Source: Paenarthrobacter sp. (GTDB lineage: Bacteria; Actinomycetota; Actinomycetes; Actinomycetales; Micrococcaceae). Taken from it: DNA of 64,000 nt. Positions 24,678 to 34,133 of the stretch are shown here, in pieces. The position numbers and the translations under genes are program-made. Numbering within the stretch: the first letter of the stretch is position 1; every line of letters starts with the position of its first letter. The notes beneath the pieces were generated by a model. The model had not been told where the DNA came from. It searched no databases and worked only from the letters and a program-made list of their open reading frames with translations. The stretch is taken from the NCBI GenBank assembly GCA_031179305.1, contig JAPSHX010000018.1:1-64000 (forward strand). Direction: 5' to 3'.

Positions 24678-25808
24678 TCAACCGGCCATGAACTTCAGGT
24701 AGGCGCGGCCCTGGGCTTGGAACGAACGCTCAGCGGCCGGTCCCAACTCTCCCGAGAACGGTTCCGGCACCACACCTATGGTCTTGCCGGTCGCGGTCCT
24801 CGCCCACGTGCCCACCACTTCTCCGCCGGACACCATGATCCGTTTGAACACTCCGTTCTTGCCAGGCACCACCAATTCCGCATACTCGGGAGCCAGCACC
24901 AGGCTTCGGTCCTGGTACCCGAGCAGGAATTCATCGAACCCCGGGAGCGCCAGGAACGAGCGCGAGCCGGGGACGCCGTCGTCGAGCATTTCTGCTGTCT
25001 CCGGCGAGAGCCAATAACTGGTGCCGCCGAACTGCAGCTCAGCCAGGCGGCCCTGTACCTCGTTCAGCGCTTTGCGCGCTTCCGTCATGGGCACTTGGCT
25101 CCACCACGAAAAATCCTTGATGGTGGCGGGGCCGTGGCTCTGGATGTAGCGGAACAGCAGCTCGGCGATTCCCTCCTCGCGTCCCAGGTCCCTCGAGTTT
25201 GGAATCCACTCGTCGAACGGCACGAAGAGTTGCTGCACACCTACTTTGCCGTTGCTCCCTGCCATCGGCCCTTGGACCAGCCAGGCACGCTGGCAAAGGC
25301 TCCCCAGCAAATGAATGCCACGCTGCGCCTTGGTGGGCTGTCCTGCTTCCTCGAACGCTTGAAACAGCTGCTCCCGGGTAGCACCCGGCGCCCCCGCTGC
25401 TTTGAGGACCTCAGCGGTTTTGAACGCGATATCCCGGCAATGGCTGATGTCATCAGGGGTGATGCCCAGTTCACGGTGGCGGGCTGCAAGTGAAGCCATC
25501 AGTCGGGCACTGGTGATACCAAGAATCCAGCGGAGGTCCTCGGGAGCAATCAAGTGCAGTGTCCCGCGCATGGGCCACGAACGGACCACCGTCCCGGCGT
25601 CGAGGGCGGCCCGGACGTCTGACGCAACCGTGCCCGGAACGCGCTGGCCTACTGCCCACAAAGCTGAGCCAAGATCCTGTGCCTGCATGGCGGTCATCCA
25701 GCGAACCGCGTCCGAAACTCCAGTGAAGCCGCCACCCAACAGGCCTTGGCTGGCCAGGCGCAACCGGCCCATGACGCGCGGAGTGGGAGTACTTCTCTCT
25801 GCAGGCAT
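24678..25808 (-). CDS. Winged-helix AlkZ-like DNA glycosylase family protein
   Basis: Protein of 376 aa of the HTH_42/AlkZ-like family (three winged helices). The QxQ-type motif used by AlkZ to unhook interstrand crosslinks appears as MTAMQAQDL at about residues 38-46. RSWPMRGTLHLIAPEDL is the other family hallmark, and the C-terminal region has LPGFDEFLLGYQDRS. AlkZ homologs repair alkylated bases or crosslinks; many are uncharacterised, so activity is inferred. ATG at 25808. Confidence 0.85.
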   Translation of the reverse strand: MPAERSTPTPRVMGRLRLASQGLLGGGFTGVSDAVRWMTAMQAQDLGSALWAVGQRVPGTVASDVRAALDAGTVVRSWPMRGTLHLIAPEDLRWILGITSARLMASLAARHRELGITPDDISHCRDIAFKTAEVLKAAGAPGATREQLFQAFEEAGQPTKAQRGIHLLGSLCQRAWLVQGPMAGSNGKVGVQQLFVPFDEWIPNSRDLGREEGIAELLFRYIQSHGPATIKDFSWWSQVPMTEARKALNEVQGRLAELQFGGTSYWLSPETAEMLDDGVPGSRSFLALPGFDEFLLGYQDRSLVLAPEYAELVVPGKNGVFKRIMVSGGEVVGTWARTATGKTIGVVPEPFSGELGPAAERSFQAQGRAYLKFMAG

Positions 25809-25893
25809 GCTTCATCCTAAGAGGACCGGCCAGCACAGGGAACCTTGCCGTGCCTCCCAGCCGTCACCCAGCCGTAGATCCTAGGATGGGTTC

Positions 25894-26373
25894 ATGCTTT
25901 TTGGTGATCTAGCTCCGTTCGTGCGGCCGATGAGCCGGTGGTTGGCTACCGCCGGTTGGTTCTGCACGCTCGTAGGGCTTGGCGCCGGGCTGATAGTGGC
26001 GGTAGGGACCGGTGTGAGGCTCTCCCCTTCAATGCAGGCCATTCAGACAGTAAGTCTGGTGGCAACTGCGGCAGCCGCCCTTCTCATCGGAACCGCTGCC
26101 GCCACCCAGCCCGTGGCCGACCGTGATGACGACGCCCCGGAACCTTGGTTCTACCCGGCCGCCGCGGCCCAGGTCCGAAGCTTCCTGCTCGGTGCGATCG
26201 TCCTGCTCCTGGGCTTGGTCGGCTTCGCCACGGCCGGGCTGTTCATGCCCAGCGGACCGTCGCCGCAAAGTATCGCGTTCAGCCAGATCTTCCTGCTGGG
26301 AGCGGTTAGTTGCGGCCTCACGTTCCTGCTGCTCAACAAGGTCCTGCCGATTGCCGAGAGGCGCACTCGCTAG
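25894..26373 (+). CDS. Four-TM membrane protein
   Basis: Protein of 159 aa with four hydrophobic helices (about residues 17-38, 46-66, 92-115, 125-145) and an acidic loop (DRDDDAPEP) between helices two and three. No family recognised. Its stop codon shares the CTAG at 26370-26373 with the stop of the convergent murB. Confidence 0.7.
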   Translation: MLFGDLAPFVRPMSRWLATAGWFCTLVGLGAGLIVAVGTGVRLSPSMQAIQTVSLVATAAAALLIGTAAATQPVADRDDDAPEPWFYPAAAAQVRSFLLGAIVLLLGLVGFATAGLFMPSGPSPQSIAFSQIFLLGAVSCGLTFLLLNKVLPIAERRTR

Positions 26374-27437
26374 AGGTTGACGCCGATCAGCAACGGTTCC
26401 GGGTGCAGTTCAATGCCGAAGCGCTCGACGACGCCGGAACGAACCTCGCGCGCGATGGCCACCATGTCCGTAGCCGTTGCTGAACCCCTGTTGGTGATGG
26501 CAAGTGTGTGTTTGGTGGACAGGGAAGCCCGCCCGCCGGAAACACTGGACTCCTCGAGTCCGAAGCCCTTACCGAACCCGGCCTGATCGATGAGCCATGC
26601 AGCGGAGAGCTTCACGAGTCCGTCTTCGCCAGCGGGATATTTGGGCGCGTTCTCCGGCAGCGACGATGCACGCTCTGCTGGGACGATCGGGTTGGTGAAG
26701 AATGAACCCGTGGAATAGGTGTCGCGGTCTGCAGAATCCAGGACCATGCCCTTGGAAGCCCGGAGCCGGAGGACTTCGCGCCGCACATCGTTGGAGTAGG
26801 CGCGCTTGCCGGCCTCTACGCCCAGCACCCTTGCCAGCTCGGCGTACCTGATGGGGGCACTCATCCGTCCCAGCGGCAACTGGAACTCGACAGTCAACAC
26901 AACGTAGCGGGGCGAGCCCTCAACCGTGGTCTGCTTCAGGATGGAGTCGCGGTATCCAAACTTGAGCTCGGAGTTGGTGAAAGTCTGTACCGCGTTGCGT
27001 TCGCGGTCCCAGGTGCGCACAACCGCAATGGTCTGTGAAACATCCGCGCCGTAGGCTCCCACATTTTGAACGGGCGTGGCTCCGGTGGCTCCCGGAATTC
27101 CGGACAATGCTTCCAGGCCTGACCAGGCGTGCAGCACCGCGTATTCCACCAGGGCGTCCCAGTTGTGGCCTGCCTGCACCACAACGGACACGCCTCCACA
27201 ACTGTCCTCCGAGTTCACGGTGAATCCTTCGGAGGCAATTTTCAGGACCGTACCGGGGTAGCCTTCATCGGAGATCAGCAGATTGGAGCCCCCGCCGATG
27301 ATCAGGAGTTTTTCGCCGGCAGCGTCGGCCGAGCGGACGGCGTCGATGATTTCTGCCTCAGTGCGAGCCTCAACATAGTTGCCCGCGGGGCCGCCAACGG
27401 CAGCAGTGGTCAGTTCGGAAAGCAGCGTTTGGGTCAC
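26370..27437 (-). CDS. murB: UDP-N-acetylmuramate dehydrogenase
   Basis: Peptidoglycan precursor enzyme of about 355 aa that reduces UDP-GlcNAc-enolpyruvate with NADPH and FAD. FAD loop: LLIIGGGSNLLISDEGYPG; GIPGATGATPVQNVGAYG; catalytic Ser in STGSFFTNPIV; C-terminal Glu in LHPEPLLIG. GTG at 27437 and TTG at 27440 are both possible starts. MurB acts in the cytoplasm. It follows the MFS gene and MaoC pair on the same strand. Confidence 0.95.
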   Translation of the reverse strand: MTQTLLSELTTAAVGGPAGNYVEARTEAEIIDAVRSADAAGEKLLIIGGGSNLLISDEGYPGTVLKIASEGFTVNSEDSCGGVSVVVQAGHNWDALVEYAVLHAWSGLEALSGIPGATGATPVQNVGAYGADVSQTIAVVRTWDRERNAVQTFTNSELKFGYRDSILKQTTVEGSPRYVVLTVEFQLPLGRMSAPIRYAELARVLGVEAGKRAYSNDVRREVLRLRASKGMVLDSADRDTYSTGSFFTNPIVPAERASSLPENAPKYPAGEDGLVKLSAAWLIDQAGFGKGFGLEESSVSGGRASLSTKHTLAITNRGSATATDMVAIAREVRSGVVERFGIELHPEPLLIGVNL

Positions 27438-27446
27438 CAATCAAGC

Positions 27447-28793
27447 CTAACGGGCTTCGCTGGGCTGCGCAGACTTCGCCTCCTGTTGGCCGGCCAAAGG
27501 TGCAAGGAAGAAGCTGACCACCAGCAAAGCCAGCGGTGCCAGCAGCGAAAGCAGGATGCCAAAATGTTCAGCCAGGAGTCCCAGGAGCGGCGGACCGCAC
27601 AAGAAGGCGCCGTAGCCAATGGTGGACACCACCGACACACGGGCCGCTGCGTGCACAGGATCATCCGCAGCGGCAGACATTCCCACGGGGAATCCGAGTG
27701 AGGCACCCAGGCCCCACACCGCCAAGGCCACGAACGCGAGCCACGGGACGGGAGCAAAAACAAAGAGCGCAAGACCCACGACGGCGGTGGCCGAGCACCA
27801 GCGCATCACCACTACGCGGCCAAATCGATCCAGGATGACAGTGCCGGTGAAACGCCCGATGGTCATGAAGGTGACGAAAAGTCCATAACCGACAGCACCC
27901 GCGGCGTCGGACTGCCCGTAGCCGTCAGCCAGTGCCAGTGCCAGTGCCACCCAGTCTCCGGCGGCTCCTTCTGCCAAGGCCAAACCAAGGACCAGGACCC
28001 CGATCAGCAAAGTCCGGCGGTCACGCCAGGCAAGGGCGACCAGGCGCTTGTTATCCAGAGGAGCGGCGGCTTTGCCAGCCTCCGTCCGAGGGGCGGCCGG
28101 TTCGGGAGTGATGATGGGCAGTGGACCAGTGGAAGGGTCGCGGAAGGTGTCCGTTTCCTTCGAGCGGTAGGTCTGCGTAGCTGCAGCGGTCTTTTCCGCG
28201 CGGAACCAGAACGTTGCAGCCACCACCGAGGCTGTCACTACGACGCCTGAGATCAGGAAATGCCGGAACACCGGCATGTGGACGGCAGCGGCCCAAGCAC
28301 CAAATCCCGCAGCGGCCACGGTTCCGAGGCTGAACGCACCATGCAGGTGGGGCATGATGTGCCGCTCCAACTCGCGTTCGAGCGACGCACCTTCCACATT
28401 GGACGCAGTGTTCCAGCTGGCCGTGCCCAGGCCAAGGACTACCAAGCCGGCAGCGACCACCAAGGGATTGGCCGCAATAGAGGTGCCCACACCCACGATG
28501 ACAAGACCCGCACCCACCATGCAGCTGCCGATCCTCGTGGTCAGCTTGGGACCCAGCCGCAGCACAATGAGCCCCGAAGCTGAGATTGAGATGAACGATG
28601 CAACCGTCATGCACATGAGCAAAAGACCGATGCCACCCGGCGTGAGGTTCAGTCCATCGCGGATGGCAGGGAGGCGGGAAACCCACGTGGCGAAGGCGAT
28701 ACCGCTGGCCGCATAGGAAGCAAGAACAGCGGCGCGCCACCGCGACATTTCAGTCGAAGTGGCGCGCCGTTGAGTGGTGTTCGGTTGGTTCAA
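27447..28793 (-). CDS. MFS transporter
   Basis: Membrane transporter of about 448 aa with 12 hydrophobic segments and a central hydrophilic loop (about residues 205-240). The conserved MFS loop after helix 2 appears as SGLIVLRLGPKLTTRIGSCM. TTG start overlaps the stop of the upstream MaoC gene by 4 nt. An alternative ATG lies 15 codons downstream. The substrate is unknown. Similar proteins are often labelled fucose- or sugar-type MFS, without proof. Confidence 0.85.
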   Translation of the reverse strand: MNQPNTTQRRATSTEMSRWRAAVLASYAASGIAFATWVSRLPAIRDGLNLTPGGIGLLLMCMTVASFISISASGLIVLRLGPKLTTRIGSCMVGAGLVIVGVGTSIAANPLVVAAGLVVLGLGTASWNTASNVEGASLERELERHIMPHLHGAFSLGTVAAAGFGAWAAAVHMPVFRHFLISGVVVTASVVAATFWFRAEKTAAATQTYRSKETDTFRDPSTGPLPIITPEPAAPRTEAGKAAAPLDNKRLVALAWRDRRTLLIGVLVLGLALAEGAAGDWVALALALADGYGQSDAAGAVGYGLFVTFMTIGRFTGTVILDRFGRVVVMRWCSATAVVGLALFVFAPVPWLAFVALAVWGLGASLGFPVGMSAAADDPVHAAARVSVVSTIGYGAFLCGPPLLGLLAEHFGILLSLLAPLALLVVSFFLAPLAGQQEAKSAQPSEAR

Positions 28794-29227
28794 GAGAGCT
28801 TCACAACTGCCTGCGACTTCATGAGGACTTTTTGTCCGCCGGCAACGACGGTGAGATCGATGCGCGCGGTGCGGGCATCGGCGTCGAGCGCTCCAACAAC
28901 GCCGGTGACATCGATGACAGCGCCGGCCTCATCGGTCCCGGTGGTGTCGGTGACGAGGACGGGCTTGGTGAAACGGGTCTGGTAGTCCACGACGGCGGCG
29001 GGGTCCACTGCCCAGTCGCTCACCAACTGCACTGCGGCACCCATGGTGAACATGCCGTGCGCGATGACGCCCGGCAGTTCCACGGAGGTTGCAAAGGCTT
29101 CATTCCAGTGGATCGGGTTGAAGTCGCCCGAGGCTCCTGCGTACTTGACCAGGTCCTGGCGGGTGACATCAATGCTGCGGGTGCCGATTTCCTGGCCGAT
29201 CGTCAGTTCTTCGAATGTGGGGCTCAT
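28790..29227 (-). CDS. MaoC-like (R)-hydratase, HadB type
   Basis: Hotdog-fold protein of 145 aa. The hydratase signature YAGASGDFNPIHWNEAFA with catalytic Asp and His and GVIAHGMFTMG are present. It works with the neighbouring HadA-like subunit, as in the mycobacterial 3-hydroxyacyl dehydratase complexes. In an organism without mycolic acids, a role in general fatty acid synthesis is inferred. Position beside murB is typical of actinobacteria. Confidence 0.88.
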   Translation of the reverse strand: MSPTFEELTIGQEIGTRSIDVTRQDLVKYAGASGDFNPIHWNEAFATSVELPGVIAHGMFTMGAAVQLVSDWAVDPAAVVDYQTRFTKPVLVTDTTGTDEAGAVIDVTGVVGALDADARTARIDLTVVAGGQKVLMKSQAVVKLS

Positions 29228-29229
29228 GG

Positions 29230-29679
29230 TTACTGTCCCTCTCCGCGGACCAGGATGGACGACGTGGTGGTGGCGACCCTTTCGCCTGCCTCGGTGGAAA
29301 TCTCGGAACGGGTAGTGATCATGGCTCCCCCGCCCATGGCGCGTACTCCGTCAACGTGCAACTCAGCAACCAAACGGTCGCCGGCGACGATGGGGCGGTG
29401 GTGCGTGAACCGCTGGTCGGCGTGGACCACCCGTGAGAAGTCAATGCCCGACTCCGGGTCCTGCACCAACTGGGCGTCAGCACGCTGGGCCACGATGATG
29501 GCGAATGTTGGCGGGGCTACGAGGTCGCTGTGGCCCAGGGCCTTGGCTGCCTCAACGTCAAAATGCGCGGGGTTGCTGGCTTTCACGGCCGTGGCAAACT
29601 CGCGGATCTTTTCTCGGCCGACGTCGTATACCTCTGCGGCAGGGTAGCTTCGGCCCTGCAGGTCCGGATTGATACTCAT
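29230..29679 (-). CDS. MaoC N-terminal-like hotdog protein, HadA/UPF0336 type
   Basis: Protein of 149 aa, hotdog fold of the FAS1-like dehydratase class. Typical residues are YPAAEVYDVGREKIREFATAV, APPTFAIIVA and DFSRVVHADQRFTHHRPIVAGD. It lacks the full catalytic Asp/His signature and would act as the substrate-binding partner of the HadB-like protein, whose gene starts 2 nt after this stop. Confidence 0.88.
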   Translation of the reverse strand: MSINPDLQGRSYPAAEVYDVGREKIREFATAVKASNPAHFDVEAAKALGHSDLVAPPTFAIIVAQRADAQLVQDPESGIDFSRVVHADQRFTHHRPIVAGDRLVAELHVDGVRAMGGGAMITTRSEISTEAGERVATTTSSILVRGEGQ

Positions 29680-29729
29680 GCTCCAACCCTATCGGGCCTC
29701 GGGTGCAGCACGTTGCTTGGGTGAAGGCG

Positions 29730-29954
29730 TTACTTCTTGTAGCTCTTGCGGATCTTCTGGCCGCGAACCACCAGTCCTGCAACATGGAGCAGCAGGCCAA
29801 CGCCGATGACGGGCAATGAAGCAATAGCCAAGCCTTGGTTACCGGAGGTGTTCCCCACAATGGACAGCACGAGCCCGACGGCGATGAGACCCATCGCGCT
29901 GAAAACCATCACTTTGTAGGACGTGGAGGCGGTGGCCCAAAATTGTTCTAGCAC
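29730..29954 (-). CDS. Small two-TM membrane protein
   Basis: Protein of 74 aa with two helices (about residues 12-33 and 41-61) and a basic tail RGQKIRKSYKK. GTG start. No recognised family. It lies just upstream of the MaoC pair. Confidence 0.7.
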   Translation of the reverse strand: MLEQFWATASTSYKVMVFSAMGLIAVGLVLSIVGNTSGNQGLAIASLPVIGVGLLLHVAGLVVRGQKIRKSYKK

Positions 29955-30057
29955 CGTCCAAGTCTACCGGCGCGCGTTGCGAGGCCTACTCTGCATCCCA
30001 AAACCCAGAAATACCCCGCAAAGAGGGCCTCACAACGCAAAGGGGGGCGATGAGGGG

Positions 30058-30975
30058 TTAGAACAAGGAGTCCTGCAGAGCCGGGATTTCCGTGGTGTGC
30101 CGGCCGAACTCGATCTTGCGGCCCTTCAAAGCACCCAGGTCTGCCACGAAGCTGCCCTCTACCTCGTTGCCCGCAGCGTCCGGGAGGCCCGCCAAGGCGA
30201 TCGCCCCGGAGAGTGAGTGGATCCGCAAACCGTGCCAGCCGCCGTCGAACGTTGCCGGGTAGGGGTGGCGACGCGCTCCTTCGGCGCCAGCGCAGAGACG
30301 CTCCGCCAACGCTGGGCGTTCCCACTCTTCCTCCACAGCCGCGTAGCCGGACATCGCCAAACCACCCAGCAGCTCGCGCACCCGGCCGGCATGCTGACGG
30401 TTCAGCGCCAAAAGCTCGACGCCGGCACGCGGCTCCACGAGTCCTGCGGCCTTGGCAGCGGAACGGACCTGCTGGACGAGACCGAGCTCACGGGTCACCA
30501 AGTCCTCGAGAACACGAACAACGCGGCCGTCCTCGGCGTGCGCCACATAGGAGGCGTGCACAGCGCCCTGTTCGGCAAGCCTGTTCCATTTGCGGGGTGC
30601 GGAGGCCGTCCCCACTTTGGTGGCACCGTTCCCGAACGTGGCCACGTAAAGCCAGTGCGGTTGCATCAGGTAGGCGCGGAGACCGGTGGGAACGGACGTG
30701 CCACGGTGGAAATCGTGCATCAGCCGGGAGTCGTCCCGCGCAAAGCAGGCTCCGCATTGCTTCCCACGCTCGGCTGGAGAACCGCTGCGGCACGGGACAT
30801 GCGTCCGGTCCCCCGGGCCGTGGACCTTCGTGTGGCCAAGGCACCACAAACCGGGGATAACGCGCAGGCCCAGGGTCGAACCCTGGGCCAACGAGACGTC
30901 ACTGAACTGCGCGTCCAGCGTGAACATCCGCAACGAAGGGGACAAAGTGTCCCAAGCGACTCCGTGGATAAGCAT
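30058..30975 (-). CDS. DUF2797-family protein
   Basis: Protein of 305 aa resembling the DUF2797 family, whose function is unknown. Features: CLGHTKVHGPGDRTHVPCRSGSPAERGKQCGACFARDD-type Cys residues (about 46-82) that could bind metal, HWLYVATFGNGATKVGTASAPRK (about 105-130) and a long central helical region. It starts 2 nt after the stop of the CitE-like gene, so the two are co-transcribed. Confidence 0.75.
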   Translation of the reverse strand: MLIHGVAWDTLSPSLRMFTLDAQFSDVSLAQGSTLGLRVIPGLWCLGHTKVHGPGDRTHVPCRSGSPAERGKQCGACFARDDSRLMHDFHRGTSVPTGLRAYLMQPHWLYVATFGNGATKVGTASAPRKWNRLAEQGAVHASYVAHAEDGRVVRVLEDLVTRELGLVQQVRSAAKAAGLVEPRAGVELLALNRQHAGRVRELLGGLAMSGYAAVEEEWERPALAERLCAGAEGARRHPYPATFDGGWHGLRIHSLSGAIALAGLPDAAGNEVEGSFVADLGALKGRKIEFGRHTTEIPALQDSLF

Positions 30976-30977
30976 GC

Positions 30978-31841
30978 TTACAGGGAAGGCTGGACTCCGA
31001 AGGCCACTGCGAGCTTCATGATCTTCTCAGCACGGCCCAGGCGCGGAAGGTCGGAACCATCCCGAATGACACGGCCGTTGGCCTCGAAGTCGTTCATGAA
31101 GTCCGTGGCCCAGGCGACGTCCGAAGGCGTGGGGCTGATGACCTCATTGATCACGGTGGTCTGGTCGATGGCCAGGCAGAGCTTGCCGGTCATGCCCATG
31201 GTCACGGTGATGCCCGTCTGCTCACGCAGGATGGGGTGGTTGGTTCCCACCGTGGGGCCGTCGATGGGGCCCGGCAGGTTACCTACGCGGCTGGCGACAA
31301 CAAGCTTGGCGCGCGGATAAGCCATGGCCTCCGGGGTGGCTGCCATACCCGTGTCGCGGCGGAAATCGCCGGACCCGAAAGCAAGACGGAATGCACCCTG
31401 CGCACGCGCAATGTGATTGGCTTCCTCAATGCCGAGGGCAGACTCGACCAAGGCGATCACGGGAGTCTTGCCGTCCATGCGGTGGTAGGACTCTGTGACC
31501 TGGTCAGCCGACTCGGTCTTTGCGAGCATGACGCCGAGCAGGCCCGGGGTGCCGCGCAATCCAGCGAGGTCATCGGCCCAGAACGCGCTGGTGGCGTCGT
31601 TGATGCGGACCCACGCCTTGCCACCGGCGGTCAACCAGTTGATGACGTTCTCGCGGGCGATGTCCTTCTGGGAAGGGTCAACGGCGTCCTCGATGTCAAG
31701 GATGATCGCGTCTGCACGTGAACCCGCGGATTCGTCAAAAAGCTCCGTCTTCATGGCATTCACAAGGAGCCAGGAACGGGCGATGTCGGCGGGAATATTG
31801 CGGGTAGGCCGAACTGATTCGGCGGCGATGCTAGACGTCAT
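30978..31841 (-). CDS. CitE-like CoA ester lyase (HpcH/HpaI family)
   Basis: Enzyme of 287 aa with a TIM-barrel of the citrate lyase beta-subunit family. Motifs: ADAIILDIEDAVDPSQKD (Arg/Asp and Mg ligands), AWVRINDATS, VIALVESALGIEEANHIA (Glu ligand), LAFGSGDFRRDTG. CitE paralogs in actinobacteria cleave acyl-CoA esters such as malyl-CoA or (S)-citramalyl-CoA; the substrate here is unknown. I use the ATG at 31841, the start that matches family length. Confidence 0.88.
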   Translation of the reverse strand: MTSSIAAESVRPTRNIPADIARSWLLVNAMKTELFDESAGSRADAIILDIEDAVDPSQKDIARENVINWLTAGGKAWVRINDATSAFWADDLAGLRGTPGLLGVMLAKTESADQVTESYHRMDGKTPVIALVESALGIEEANHIARAQGAFRLAFGSGDFRRDTGMAATPEAMAYPRAKLVVASRVGNLPGPIDGPTVGTNHPILREQTGITVTMGMTGKLCLAIDQTTVINEVISPTPSDVAWATDFMNDFEANGRVIRDGSDLPRLGRAEKIMKLAVAFGVQPSL

Positions 31842-32217
31842 GTATCTACCGTATCCGTCCGGCACCCCGCACAGCGAAGAATTCCGCCCCGTTGTGAGGA
31901 TCAATACGAACTAAATCCCATATGACTGTGGGGTCCCGCAGTATGAACGCCCGACGGCGGTAGGCGCCAGTCATAGCCGACCCACCTGTCGTTGTTGTTC
32001 ACAGGACTCAACGCAGCGTCTTTGTGTCCCAGGGTTGCCGGGAATGGCCCCGGATTTCGTTCCGTTTCGGGCTGTTTCGCAGCGTTTCCGGGCGTTACCA
32101 CCGCACTTCCCAGCCGGCGTCGGGATGGGTTTACATCGTTCCCAAGCCGTTCAAGGCTCCCAAGCCCTTGCGTAAGCAGGCCACCCAACACATCACAACC
32201 CATCGAAAGTAGCTCCC
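31842..32217. other. Intergenic region, CitE-like gene to ABC operon
   Basis: 376 nt between divergent genes, so it must hold promoters for both. A short hairpin CTGTGGG/CCCGCAG occurs at 31926-31941 and a CCGGG/CCCGG one near 32042-32058. Pyrimidine-rich TTTCG repeats run through 32060-32090. I see no operator, RNA gene or convincing small ORF. Confidence 0.4.
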
Positions 32218-33243
32218 ATGAAACTGCACCTGCCCCTGCTAAGCGTCGCGGCCGCCGTCGTACTAGCGCTGACGGTGTCCGGTTGCGGCGGTGCAGCCGA
32301 AGCCGGGCAAGGCGCTCAAGCCGGCAACGAAATCACGGAACTCCGGTACCAGGGCTGGGCCAACCAGGTCACCTTCCCGGAATTGGCGGAAGACCTTGGA
32401 TACCTGGGTGACGTCAAGCTGAAGTGGGTGGGAAACACCACCAGCGGCCCCCAGGACATCCAGTCAGCGGCCACAAACCAGACCGATTTTGGTGGCGCGT
32501 TCACCGGCGCCGTCACCAAACTCATCGAAGCCGGGGCGCCCGTGAAAGGCGTCATCAACTACTACGGCGCCGACGAGAAGAACTTCAGCGGCTACTACCT
32601 GAAAGCGGACAGCGCCATCAAGGAACCGCGGGACCTGATCGGCAAGAAGATCGCCGTCAACACCCTCGGCGCCCACCATGAAGCCGTCATCAACACCTAC
32701 CTGACAAAGAACGGGCTCAGCCAGGACGAGGTCAAGCAAGTCCAACTGGTGCCACTCGCGCCGAATGACACCGAAGAAGCCATCCGCCGCGGCCAAGTGG
32801 ACGCCGGAACATTGGGCGGCGTCCTGCAGGACCGGGCCATCGAGGCCGGCGGGTTGAGGTCGCTGTTCAACGACTACGAACTGTTCGGCACGTTCGCCGG
32901 CGGCCAGATTGTGCTCCGCAACGACTTCATCGAGAAGAACCCCAGCACCACCCGGACCTTCACCACCGCCATTGCAAAAGCAATCAAATGGGCCACTGAA
33001 ACACCCCGCGAGGAGGTCATTGCGCGCTACACCAAGATCATCGAGGGCCGTGGCCGCAATGAGAGCACAGCAAACCTGAAGTTCTGGAAGAGCCCCGGCG
33101 TTCCGGAAAACGGTGTCATCAAGGATGAGGACTTCACCCGCTGGGAGGCTTGGCTGAACTCCTCTGGGATCGTCAAGGACAAGCTCACGCCTTCCAAGTA
33201 CTACACGAACGAGTTCAACGAGCTCGCTGCAGAGAAGGGATAG
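32218..33243 (+). CDS. SsuA/taurine-type ABC substrate-binding lipoprotein
   Basis: Secreted lipoprotein of 341 aa: signal peptide MKLHLPLLSVAAAVVLAL, lipobox VSGC at about residue 23. The mature part has the NMT1/SsuA-like fold, including ELRYQGWANQVTFPELAEDLGYLGDVKL and VKLIEAGAPVKGVINYYG-like residues. With the ATPase, permease and TauD-type dioxygenase downstream it should take up organosulfur compounds such as aliphatic sulfonates or sulfate esters. Ligand inferred. Confidence 0.85.
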   Translation: MKLHLPLLSVAAAVVLALTVSGCGGAAEAGQGAQAGNEITELRYQGWANQVTFPELAEDLGYLGDVKLKWVGNTTSGPQDIQSAATNQTDFGGAFTGAVTKLIEAGAPVKGVINYYGADEKNFSGYYLKADSAIKEPRDLIGKKIAVNTLGAHHEAVINTYLTKNGLSQDEVKQVQLVPLAPNDTEEAIRRGQVDAGTLGGVLQDRAIEAGGLRSLFNDYELFGTFAGGQIVLRNDFIEKNPSTTRTFTTAIAKAIKWATETPREEVIARYTKIIEGRGRNESTANLKFWKSPGVPENGVIKDEDFTRWEAWLNSSGIVKDKLTPSKYYTNEFNELAAEKG

Positions 33244-33245
33244 CC

Positions 33246-34133
33246 ATGACCGCCAAAATCAGCCTCCGGAACGTCACCAAGGAATTCACGGTACGGGCCA
33301 CCAAAACCACAAGCGCCACCCGCCTCACCGCTATAGATTCCTTGAGCTTGGACGTCCGCGACGGCGAATTCCTCACCTTGGTGGGGCCCAGCGGCTCGGG
33401 CAAGACCACGCTCCTGGACCTCCTGGCCGGGCTCTCCACCCCGACTTCCGGTGAAGTCCTGGTGGATGGCAAAACCGTCACCGGGCCGGGCAAGGACCGC
33501 GCCGTGGTGTTCCAGCAGTATGCGTTGTTCCCCTGGCGTACGGCCTCGGCCAACGTCTCCATTGGGCTCGAAGGTGTGGGACCGGACGGCAAGAAGCTGA
33601 ACCGCCGCGAACGCGCCGCGAAAGCCAGCGAATACCTGGCCCTCGTAGGCCTGGCGGGCTTCGAGGACCGCTACCCTCACGAACTCTCCGGCGGCATGAA
33701 GCAGCGTGTTGCCATCGCCCGAAGCCTGGCCTATGAGCCGGATGTGCTGCTGATGGACGAGCCGTTCGCGGCCTTGGACGCCCAGACCCGCGAGCAGCTT
33801 CAGGATGAGCTCCTCAGGATCTGGAAGGCCACCGGCAAGACCATTGTCTTCATCACGCACGGCATCGATGAAGCTGTGTACCTCGGCGAGCGCGTCGCGG
33901 TGCTGAGCGCCCGCCCGGGCCGGCTCAAGGAAATCGTGGACATCAACATCCCGGACCGTGACGGCGACGAGGACATCCGTTCCAACCAAGCCTTTGTGGA
34001 GCACCGCCACCAGGTGTGGACGCTCCTGCACGATGAAGTCCGCCGGGCGCAGGACGCCGGCCACCGCAAGATCCTGCCTGACGGCAGCGCGCCGGACGAA
34101 CCGGCAACCATCACTGAAAGGAGCGCCGCCTGA
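33246..34133 (+). CDS. ABC transporter ATP-binding protein (SsuB/TauB type)
   Basis: ATPase of 295 aa. Walker A GPSGSGKTTLLDLLAGL, Q-loop FQQYALFPWRTA, signature LSGGMKQRVAIARSL, Walker B VLLMDEPFAALDAQTR and the His switch ITHGIDEAV are all intact. ATG 2 nt after the binding-protein stop. The longer open frame upstream overlaps that gene and is rejected. It energises import with the following permease. Confidence 0.93.
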   Translation: MTAKISLRNVTKEFTVRATKTTSATRLTAIDSLSLDVRDGEFLTLVGPSGSGKTTLLDLLAGLSTPTSGEVLVDGKTVTGPGKDRAVVFQQYALFPWRTASANVSIGLEGVGPDGKKLNRRERAAKASEYLALVGLAGFEDRYPHELSGGMKQRVAIARSLAYEPDVLLMDEPFAALDAQTREQLQDELLRIWKATGKTIVFITHGIDEAVYLGERVAVLSARPGRLKEIVDINIPDRDGDEDIRSNQAFVEHRHQVWTLLHDEVRRAQDAGHRKILPDGSAPDEPATITERSAA

